From assembly GCA_029260335.1 (NCBI GenBank), contig JAJDDL010000458.1, forward strand, positions 1-13,727: DNA of 13,727 nucleotides. Direction: 5' to 3'. Below are positions 7,712 through 13,177 of the stretch, one piece after another (the stretch's first letter is position 1; every line of letters starts with the position of its first letter). Source of the stretch: Phycisphaerales bacterium. Its GTDB lineage: Bacteria; Planctomycetota; Phycisphaerae; Phycisphaerales; UBA1924. The position numbers were made by a program, and so were the translations under genes. A model generated the notes under the pieces. That model ran no database searches. It was not told the DNA's origin and saw only the letters and a program-made list of their open reading frames with translations.

Positions 7712-8101
7712 TCAAGCAGCTGCCGGTGCCCCTGCCTGTGTCATGGACAACGAACTCGGCTGACTCAAGCTCACGACCGTGAGCACGGCCGCCGCGTTCG
7801 CCCAATAGAACCACGCGTCGAGCCCTTTGAACCCGAGCACGAACGGGGCGATGACGAACGTGACACCCACCAGCCCGTCAACGAGCACATGGAACCAGTA
7901 CGGCAGGACTCGGATGATCCCGAGTTTGTGATTTGTGAAGATGGTCAGGACGAGTGCGGCGACACCCGTGCCGACCGAGAGCCACTTGGCGGCGGGCGCG
8001 GACTCGCCGAGACCCAGCAGGAACGGGGCGCCCATCAGGGCGATCGCAACGGGGTAATCGAGCAGAGCGTGGATGTCCTTGGTGACGAATCGAGGGTTCA
8101 T
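7712..8101 (-). CDS. SPW-repeat-like four-helix membrane protein (129 aa)
   Basis: This is a small inner-membrane protein of unknown function. It has four predicted helices at about residues 14-31, 39-55, 67-90 and 96-112. Helices 1 and 3 end in near-identical boxes, APFLLG (25-30) and APFVLG (85-90), each before a turn. These are the counterpart of the SPW motif in SPW-repeat proteins, so the protein is two copies of a two-helix unit. The N-terminus is FVTKDIHALLDYPVAI, close to the family's usual HGxxDY opening. The frame is open to 8200, but the ATG at 8101 has GAAAGGA eight bases ahead, and the added upstream residues are not hydrophobic. It starts 31 bases after the stop of the DNA glycosylase gene on the same strand, so the two may be co-transcribed. 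No functional link is evident. Confidence 0.8.
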   Translation of the reverse strand: MNPRFVTKDIHALLDYPVAIALMGAPFLLGLGESAPAAKWLSVGTGVAALVLTIFTNHKLGIIRVLPYWFHVLVDGLVGVTFVIAPFVLGFKGLDAWFYWANAAAVLTVVSLSQPSSLSMTQAGAPAAA

Positions 8102-8132
8102 GTGATGTTTCCTTTCATGTAAACAAGCGGTG

Positions 8133-8720
8133 TCAGTCGCGGGCGGCGCGAAGCAATGCCCGCACGCGTGCGCGAAGTGCGACGAGCACTTCGCGCTCAA
8201 ACCATGGGTGTTTCCTCAGCCAGATGTTGTTGCGCGGCGATGGGTGCGGTAGTGCGATGCGCTCGGGGAGCAGATCTGCGTACGCGCCCACGCTTTCAGT
8301 GAGTGTGTCGTACTCGTCTCCGAGGTACCGATCGAACGCGTACTTCCCGGTGACTACGGTGAGCGATACAGACTTGAGCCCAGAGAGCAAACGCCCGTGC
8401 CACTCGGGGGCACACTCAGAACGCGGGCGAAGATCGCCGCTCGTGCCGGTGCCGGGGTAGCAAAACCCCATCGGCAGGAGCGCGATGAGCTTTGGGTCGT
8501 AGAACTCGTCGTCCGAGACCCCGAGCCACGATCGCAGCCTTTCGCCGCTCCGGTCGTCCCAAGGCACACCCGATTCGTGCGCCGCGGCACCAGGAGCTTG
8601 TCCGATTACAACGATCCGGGACTGAGCAGAACCCTGGATCAGCGGGCGACAACCATGCGGCAGGTTCGGCTCGCAAATGCGGCACGATCGAGCCTCGGTC
8701 AGGAGCTGTTGCAGCTTCAT
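8133..8720 (-). CDS. Uracil-DNA glycosylase family protein (195 aa)
   Basis: It belongs to the uracil-DNA glycosylase superfamily (COG1573 type), which removes uracil or related bases from DNA in base-excision repair. Motif 1 is VVIGQAPGAAAHESG (about residues 37-51), followed by PWDDRSGERLRSWLG. The second catalytic segment is PHPSPRNNIWL (158-168), with the His-Pro-Ser element of the family. Cys at 13, 16, 24, 87 and 103 (CxxC near the N-terminus, then FCYPG and ECAPEW) could hold the iron-sulfur cluster of family 4/5 enzymes. Usually only four are needed, and which four is unclear. The length matches the short subgroup with the GQAPGxxxHxSGxPWDD motif. GAGG precedes the ATG. It lies between terminator hairpins, with the SPW-like gene downstream. 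Activity on uracil in particular is not certain for this subgroup. Confidence 0.88.
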   Translation of the reverse strand: MKLQQLLTEARSCRICEPNLPHGCRPLIQGSAQSRIVVIGQAPGAAAHESGVPWDDRSGERLRSWLGVSDDEFYDPKLIALLPMGFCYPGTGTSGDLRPRSECAPEWHGRLLSGLKSVSLTVVTGKYAFDRYLGDEYDTLTESVGAYADLLPERIALPHPSPRNNIWLRKHPWFEREVLVALRARVRALLRAARD

Positions 8721-8740
8721 GGAACCTCGCGATAGAGAAA

Positions 8741-8770
8741 GGACGCGGGGCGTTCTCGCGCCCCGCGTCC
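8741..8770 (-). terminator. 12-bp GC-rich hairpin, terminator of the YHS gene
   Basis: GGACGCGGGGCG (8741-8752) and CGCCCCGCGTCC (8759-8770) pair perfectly over 12 bp with a 6-base loop. On the minus strand the stem is followed by TTTCTCT. It starts 8 bases after the stop of the YHS gene and ends about 20 bases before the DNA glycosylase start, so it separates the two units. Confidence 0.8.
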
Positions 8771-8778
8771 GGAAGTGC

Positions 8779-9690
8779 TTACTGACCGGAGACCTTCTTC
8801 CAATGGGTGTGGGCCTTGCCGAGAAGCTCGTGCTGCTCGCCCTGACCCCACAGGTCGTACGCGTTCACCTGGTCGTTGTTGAGGAACAGGTACAGGCGGT
8901 CGTCGATGACGCGGTACTTGGTCGGATCGACTGGGAACTTGTCCTGAACCGTCATCCCGAAGGCGCACCATCCGCCGCACTGCGGCTCGTACTTCGCGGG
9001 ATTGCCCTTGAACATCTCGACCTGTGCGGCTGAGGTCAGGTGGTAGGTGACACCGTTGTGCTCGACCGCGAACGCCGGGTCACCCTTCTCCGGGCCCCCG
9101 GCAGTGAAGTAGGACACCGGGCTGTACCCGTCGAGCCCGATGCCGCTGGCCGGAACATTCCGCCCGTTGATGTAGGCCCTGCTCTTACTCTGCGAAGCCC
9201 AGAACTCATCCGCCTCCGCCCGCACCCTCGCTGGATCGGCGTCGTCCCAGAGCTTCTTGGCATCGACCTCGGCGTTCTTCAGGAACAGATGGGTCCGCCC
9301 GTTGATGACCTCGAAGCTCGTGGGATCGGGAATGAACTTCGAGTCGACCGAGCACCCGAAGGCGCAGTACCCGCCGTACGCGGGCAGGAAGCGACTCGGG
9401 CTCCGCTCGAACATGCGACGCTGGGCGTCGCTGGTGAAGAAGTAGGTGACACCATCGTACTCGGCGGTGTACCTGGGGGAACCCGGCTCGGCGCGGTTGT
9501 GCTCGATGTATGAGACGGGGCTGTACCCGCTCATCCCGAGTGTCAGCGTGAATGGCTCAACAGCCGATTCACTCGAGTGCTGTGACATCGCATGCTGGCC
9601 GGACGGCTGAGCGTGCGCGAGCGGAGCGCCGGCGCAACCGATAACGGCCATCGCTCCGAGCGCCAGAGCAAGAACGGTATTGTGGATCAT
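8779..9690 (-). CDS. Exported protein with two YHS domains, probable lipoprotein (303 aa)
   Basis: The N-terminus is a signal peptide (MIHNTVLALALGAMAVIGC) with a lipobox VIGC, so Cys19 is a candidate lipid site. A second possible cut is after AHA at 25-27. Two tandem copies of a YHS-type domain follow. Copy 1 is about 55-150 (GYSPVSY, YDGVTYFFTS, PAYGGYCAFG, DPTSFEVINGRTHLFLKN, KKLWD). Copy 2 is about 188-282 (GYSPVSY, HNGVTYHLTS, PQCGGWCAFG, DPTKYRVIDDRLYLFLNN, YDLWG). Each copy has a conserved Cys (109 and 242) in G-[YW]-CAFG, plus one extra Cys. YHS domains are often linked to metal binding or trafficking, mainly copper; the role here is unknown. The frame is open to 9855. I chose 9690 because AAGGAG lies eight bases ahead and the signal peptide starts there. 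A tailed hairpin ends the unit. Confidence 0.87.
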   Translation of the reverse strand: MIHNTVLALALGAMAVIGCAGAPLAHAQPSGQHAMSQHSSESAVEPFTLTLGMSGYSPVSYIEHNRAEPGSPRYTAEYDGVTYFFTSDAQRRMFERSPSRFLPAYGGYCAFGCSVDSKFIPDPTSFEVINGRTHLFLKNAEVDAKKLWDDADPARVRAEADEFWASQSKSRAYINGRNVPASGIGLDGYSPVSYFTAGGPEKGDPAFAVEHNGVTYHLTSAAQVEMFKGNPAKYEPQCGGWCAFGMTVQDKFPVDPTKYRVIDDRLYLFLNNDQVNAYDLWGQGEQHELLGKAHTHWKKVSGQ

Positions 9691-9710
9691 CGAGATTCTC
9701 CTTGAAAAGG

Positions 9711-9800
9711 GGGGGACGCCCCCGAGGTATGTGAGTTGGCCAATGCGCTCGCCAACCGAGGCGAGGCATGACCTGGCCCTCATCGCGAACGGCGATGGGG
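9711..9800 (-). promoter_or_regulatory. Hairpin-rich 5' leader of the YHS gene
   Basis: Within 110 bases ahead of the YHS start the minus-strand transcript can form several stems. They are CCC/CATCGC with GCGATG/GGG (9777-9800), CTCGCC/GGCGAG (9748-9765) and GTTGGC/GCCAAC (9735-9756). The last two share bases and exclude each other. A further stem, GGGGG-CGT-CCCCC (9711-9723), is followed by CTTTTC directly before the ribosome site. Mutually exclusive stems ahead of a start resemble an attenuator or translational switch. I recognise no known riboswitch class, and GC-rich DNA gives such stems by chance. Confidence 0.35.
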
Positions 9801-9869
9801 CTGAAACGGACCGGAAGGGACAGTGAGAGCACACGCGATGCTCGCGGTACTCCAAGATCCACCTACGGC

Positions 9870-10679
9870 GGACTATGAATGGAGGAATAAGGGTTCGTCA
9901 CGGCCGACTCAGCCGGAGCCCGGCTCGGTCAGCGCGCACTGCCCCTAGGGACTGCCGACTGCTGTTAGAACAGCGAGAGCCCGGTCCCATTGAGCGATGC
10001 CTGCAGAGGATCCCTGCGGTCGCTACGGGAGGATCGGATGGAATCGAGGAAGTGACTCATCGCTCGGTGAACACGGAGTGCGCCCGGTCTATTCCGTCCC
10101 ATGGTCAAGAACTGAGACCCACTCGTGGGGTAAGCTGCCTGACAAACCTCAGGCGTTCATGAACAGAAGCCGCGTTACCAGGCTCCAGAGGCCGATCTGG
10201 GCCTGGAAAAGTTCAACTGGAGTTCTGTCACCCCGACTTTGGATTGTGCCGCCAGGTGCGCGCCTCAAACTCCGCACCCTGCGAACCTCAACTCATGCAC
10301 ATCGCCGAGACCGATTCCAACATCGCCCTCGTCGGACAGGCGTCTAACAGGCCAATCCACCACACCTCGTCCAATCCAATCGGCGCAACCCAAACGAGAG
10401 CAAGTGGCGATGGCCAGAGCGAACTGCTCCAACGAATCTACCACGATCCCATGAGACCACCCACCGACATTGAATAGTTGTTTCCGTCAACGAGCATGTC
10501 TGAGTACGAGCCATGGCGGAAACGCGCGGCCTGAGAATGACCAGCGCGGAGTCGCTCGCAAGAGTGTTCTACAGGATCCCCCCAAACTCGGCATAGTCAC
10601 GCAACAGCGCGGATTATGAAAAGAAATAGGAACCACGAGTCCAACTCAGCCCCTGCACGTTCTTACTTCTGTTTAGACA
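9870..10679. other. Gene-poor stretch without a recognisable feature
   Basis: No frame on either strand gives a protein-like product. The open frames here are short and have no ribosome site. The best is 10295-10477 on the plus strand, 60 residues opening MHIAETDSNIALVGQ with fairly normal codons but no motif. There is no tRNA T arm, no tandem repeat and no insertion-sequence end. It may hold decayed genes or unrecognised RNA. Confidence 0.6.
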
Positions 10680-10697
10680 GAGCTCAATGTCATTTGA

Positions 10698-10730
10698 GGC
10701 CCACATGATCACTGTGACCGTTGTGGGGCC
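10698..10730 (+). other. Hairpin upstream of the small ORF
   Basis: GGCCCACA (10698-10705) pairs with TGTGGGGCC (10722-10730) with one bulged G, leaving a 16-base loop that contains GATCACTGTGA. A direct repeat GAGCTCAATG lies on either side (10680-10689 and 10741-10750). It ends 23 bases before the ribosome site of the following small ORF and could be part of its leader. Confidence 0.35.
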
Positions 10731-10765
10731 CCATCCGGCCGAGCTCAATGATCAAGGAGTGATTC

Positions 10766-10912
10766 ATGAACCGGAACTACACCGCATCATCAAAGACCTT
10801 GTTTGCATGCAAGAGCTCGGCATTGGAGTTGCTGAGTGCCGCAGGCACTCAGGCCGCTCGCGCAGAAACACCTGCGCCAGTAAGCGAAGGCATTCAGCAG
10901 CCGCCGATTTGA
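10766..10912 (+). CDS. Putative small protein, 48 aa, unrecognised
   Basis: AAGGAG (10754-10759) sits six bases before an ATG that opens 48 codons ending in TGA. The product begins MNRNYTASSKTLFACKSS and continues through ALELLSAAGTQAARAETP to QPPI. It is polar with one short helical, Ala/Leu-rich centre, one Cys, and no clear membrane segment or signal peptide. A perfect 9-bp stem, CTGAGTGCC-GCA-GGCACTCAG (10832-10852), lies inside the coding region, which could instead mean a structured RNA. No neighbour overlaps it; the next gene starts 94 bases on. I do not recognise the sequence. It may be a true small gene, a leader peptide, the start of a decayed gene, or chance. The only strong evidence is the ribosome site. 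Confidence 0.4.
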   Translation: MNRNYTASSKTLFACKSSALELLSAAGTQAARAETPAPVSEGIQQPPI

Positions 10913-11006
10913 CTTGCGGGGCTCTCTTCTTGGAGAATGCGTGCATCTATGCCAACCGCAGCAGTGTGCGCACGGTAGACTGGGGCCACCCTGAAACGCC
11001 GATCAC

Positions 11007-11525
11007 ATGACTCTCCAAACCGACATCGCAACCTGGAACGTCAAATCCGCAACCGACATCCGCGCAATCTACAACCGCTACGCACACACTTCCCGCTTCT
11101 GCCACACCCTCATCAACCTTTGCCAACACCCAGACCTCGAGCGAGGCTCCACCTGGCTCCTCAAACACCACTGCGAGCAAACCAAGAAACCGCTCACCAC
11201 CAAGCTCGCCGAAAACCTCTACACTGCCGCCCCCAAGCTCCAAAGCTGGGCAGCCCGCCTCCACATCCTCCAATCCATGCAACACGTCCCGGTCCCCGCA
11301 AGCCGTACCCGCCAAGCCGTCCGCTTTCTAGACGCATGCCTCGCTTCAGAAAACAAGCTCGTCCGAGCGTGGGCCTACAGCGGCTACTACGAGCTCGCCC
11401 TCACCCATCCCCGCTTTCGCACCGAAGCAAGCGAGCTCCTAGACGATGCACGCAACACCGAAACCGCCCCTTCAATCCTCGCGCGAGTGAGACTCCTGCG
11501 CAAGGCAGGTTTCCCGGCGTCCTGA
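11007..11525 (+). CDS. Unrecognised helical-repeat (HEAT-like) protein (172 aa)
   Basis: The function is not recognised. The whole chain is predicted alpha-helical with regularly spaced Leu and Ala. Helix pairs such as LERGSTWLLKHHCE, LHILQSMQHV with TRQAVRFLDACLAS, and KLVRAWAYSGYYELALTHP with RTEASELLDDAR resemble HEAT/armadillo-type repeats. The motif ENKLVRAWAYSGYYELA (asset of a residue block 115-131) is of the type found in HEAT proteins that act as scaffolds. There is no signal peptide, membrane helix or catalytic motif, so it is probably cytosolic. Codon use (CTC, ATC, ACC, GCC) is strongly C-ending and regular, which supports a real gene. No clear ribosome site precedes the ATG. A weak promoter-like pair, TTGACT (10909-10914) and GAGAAT (10933-10938) with an 18-base spacer, lies ahead. 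It converges with the AraC-type gene, with 17 bases between the two stop codons. Confidence 0.75.
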   Translation: MTLQTDIATWNVKSATDIRAIYNRYAHTSRFCHTLINLCQHPDLERGSTWLLKHHCEQTKKPLTTKLAENLYTAAPKLQSWAARLHILQSMQHVPVPASRTRQAVRFLDACLASENKLVRAWAYSGYYELALTHPRFRTEASELLDDARNTETAPSILARVRLLRKAGFPAS

Positions 11526-11542
11526 TCAGCCATCATGAACAT

Positions 11543-12481
11543 CTAGCGGCGAGCGACCCCCTGCCCATTGCGAATAGGCAACTGGACCATCAGCTCAAAG
11601 TGCTCAAGCCCATGCGCAAGTGGCCTCCCAATCCAAGCCTCAAACGCTGGCAGGTCATCCGGCACGTACCCACTCGTCGGCAGCCATGTTCTATACAGCC
11701 AATCCAACGCTCGGATCTCGACATCGATCCCGCCTGAGACTCTGACCTGCGCCACGAGCATGGCCGGAAACCGAAACTGCCCGATCTCTCCCTCGGGCGC
11801 AAACCCATCGACTTCCAGCGCAACGTCGTATCGGCAGTCCTTCAGCGCCACGACCTCTGGATTGTCCCATTGATACCCGAGCCACTGCCCGTCGGCGAGC
11901 CCTCGCGCCTCGGCCCACGCCACCAGACGCTCCACTGCGTCGACCACGCCCGTCCCCTCATAGGGATCGAGCGCGCGGATGTACGCCACCGTCCTGGGCT
12001 CCAACTCGCGAAGCTCAACGGCAAACCCATCGGGATTCTCGCCGGGTGCCAAGCGGACAACATGGAGCGAGTCCGTTTGTCCCTCGACCAGTTCCTGCAA
12101 GCCCTTTCGATTCGACGCTCGCCACGCCTCCAGATCAAACGAACTCGGCGGCGATCCATATCGCTGCTTGAAACTCCGCGAGAAGTCAGACGACGAAGTG
12201 AACCCGCAGTCCAGCGCGATCTCGGTCAAAGATCGTCCGGGCTCGCGCGACATCTTGCTCAACGCGCGTTCCAGACGCAGCCGTTTGACGAACTGATTGG
12301 GCGTCTCCTCCATGACCGCCTGGAAAATCCTGTGAAAATGAAAAGGCGAGAAGCACGCCGCGTGCGCGATGTCCTCGAGCCGATGCGGTCGATCGAGATT
12401 CGCCAGTATGAAATCAATCGCGCGATTCACCCGACTGACGTAGTCGATCGTCTGGCCCGATTTTGTCCCGTCATTTCGCAA
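11543..12481 (-). CDS. AraC-family regulator with GyrI-like effector domain (312 aa)
   Basis: This is a transcription factor. The DNA-binding domain is N-terminal (about residues 13-115) and has both AraC helix-turn-helix units: LEDIAHAACFSPFHFHRIF (35-53) and LTEIALDCGFTSSSDFSRSF (85-104), followed by KQRYGSPPSSF, the usual family end. The C-terminal part (about 153-302) is a GyrI-like/effector-binding domain: VELRELEPRTVAYIRA, a middle part with GYQWDNPEV and CRYDVALEV, and TWLPTSGY near the end. Such AraC-GyrI proteins (Rob/BmrR-like logic) sense small, often hydrophobic molecules. The frame is open to 12724 but would then run into the divergent VOC gene. The most sensible start is the TTG at 12481, since no in-frame ATG lies close. 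It faces the VOC gene across 91 bases, so it may control that gene and itself. The ligand is unknown. Confidence 0.88.
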   Translation of the reverse strand: MRNDGTKSGQTIDYVSRVNRAIDFILANLDRPHRLEDIAHAACFSPFHFHRIFQAVMEETPNQFVKRLRLERALSKMSREPGRSLTEIALDCGFTSSSDFSRSFKQRYGSPPSSFDLEAWRASNRKGLQELVEGQTDSLHVVRLAPGENPDGFAVELRELEPRTVAYIRALDPYEGTGVVDAVERLVAWAEARGLADGQWLGYQWDNPEVVALKDCRYDVALEVDGFAPEGEIGQFRFPAMLVAQVRVSGGIDVEIRALDWLYRTWLPTSGYVPDDLPAFEAWIGRPLAHGLEHFELMVQLPIRNGQGVARR

Positions 12482-12551
12482 GATTTGTAGAGCCCCAGGA
12501 CGACCGATCGTGCAAGATACCGACGAGCCAGGGCAGTCCTGGTGGATCTTG
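12479..12551. promoter_or_regulatory. Three CAAGAT boxes in the AraC-VOC divergent control region
   Basis: CAAGAT occurs at 12479-12484 and 12513-12518, and inverted (ATCTTG) at 12546-12551. The spacings are 34 and 33 bases. The outer copies touch the AraC start and lie 22 bases before the VOC start. This arrangement would suit an AraC-type operator, but a 6-base word is short and the role is inferred. Confidence 0.3.
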
Positions 12552-12572
12552 TGTGAGGACCAAGGATAACCA

Positions 12573-13073
12573 ATGAAAAGCCGACTCGCCGCAGTCCTGA
12601 TCGCGACCACGACCACGCTCTGCGGCTGTGCCGCCCATCGCGTCACCTCGGACGCACCAGCCCCACGCCAACCAGAAGGAAACACCATGCATCTCGGCGC
12701 TTTCTCTGTCAGCCTCGCGGTCAAAGATCTCGAAGCGTCACGTGCCTTCTACAAGACACTCGGATTCGAAGAAGCGGGGGGCGACGCCACCCAGAACTGG
12801 CTCGTCCTTCGCAATGCAACCACCACCATCGGGCTCTTCCAGGGCATGTTCGACGACAACATCCTCACCTTCAATCCTGGATGGAACCACAAGGCAGAAC
12901 CGCTCCAGGAGTTTCAGGACATCAGAGAACTCCAGCGCATTCTCAAGGACCAGGGCGTCGCATTAATCACCGAAGCGGATGAATCGACCAGTGGACCGGC
13001 AAGCGTCGTCCTCCAAGATCCCGACGGCAACCAGATCCTGATCGATCAGCACGTGCCAAGCCCAACTAAGTAG
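12573..13073 (+). CDS. VOC (glyoxalase/bleomycin-resistance fold) protein with lipoprotein leader (166 aa)
   Basis: The first 18 residues are a lipoprotein signal (MKSRLAAVLIATTTTLCGC; lipobox LCGC, Cys19), followed by a Pro-rich linker (DAPAPRQPEGN). From Met39 runs one VOC domain: FSVSLAVKDLEASRAFYKTL, then NWLVLRNATTTIGLF, FNPGWN, LQRILKDQGVALITEADE, and the family end VVLQDPDGNQILIDQH. The fold binds metal and small molecules in lyases, dioxygenases and resistance proteins; the exact activity is unknown. There are two good starts. ATG 12573 has AAGGA six bases ahead. The in-frame ATG 12687 (Met39) has AGAAGGA six bases ahead and would give a 128-residue cytosolic form beginning MHLGAFSVSLAV, as most relatives do. 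It is transcribed divergently from the AraC/GyrI-like regulator, its likely controller. A hairpin lies 49 bases past the stop. Confidence 0.87.
   Translation: MKSRLAAVLIATTTTLCGCAAHRVTSDAPAPRQPEGNTMHLGAFSVSLAVKDLEASRAFYKTLGFEEAGGDATQNWLVLRNATTTIGLFQGMFDDNILTFNPGWNHKAEPLQEFQDIRELQRILKDQGVALITEADESTSGPASVVLQDPDGNQILIDQHVPSPTK
12674..12680 (+). promoter_or_regulatory. Internal ribosome-binding site ahead of Met39 of the VOC gene
   Basis: AGAAGGA lies inside the lipoprotein linker codons, six bases before the in-frame ATG at 12687. Its strength equals that of the site at 12562-12566 for the first start. It supports production of a second, leaderless form. Confidence 0.5.
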
Positions 13074-13121
13074 TCCCCGCTCTGACTTTCTCTGCAGAAG
13101 GCGATGGACTGCAAAGGACAA

Positions 13122-13154
13122 GGGCCATGAATCACATGAAGTGACTCATGGCCC
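13122..13154 (-). terminator. Hairpin between convergent genes, likely shared terminator
   Basis: GGGCCATGA and TCATGGCCC pair over 9 bp. One A/C mismatch follows, then TCAC/GTGA, closing on the loop ATGAA. It sits between the stop of the VOC gene and that of the metalloprotease gene. On the minus strand TTGTCCTTT follows, which fits a terminator for the metalloprotease; the plus side has no T run. Confidence 0.6.
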
Positions 13155-13177
13155 AGGAAGTGATAGAGCTCAAAAAA

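Noticed and set aside
9875..10347. Overlapping plus-strand frames in the gene-poor gap
   Set aside because: Trp/Arg/Ser-rich chance composition and no ribosome site; two frames overlap without either being convincing.
10295..10477. 60-codon plus ORF (MHIAETDSNIALVGQ start)
   Set aside because: Codon use is acceptable, but there is no ribosome site and no motif. Kept only as a note in the gene-poor region.
10909..10938. Promoter TTGACT-18-GAGAAT before the helical-repeat gene
   Set aside because: The -10 hexamer is poor and sigma factor preferences in this lineage are uncertain; not listed as a feature.
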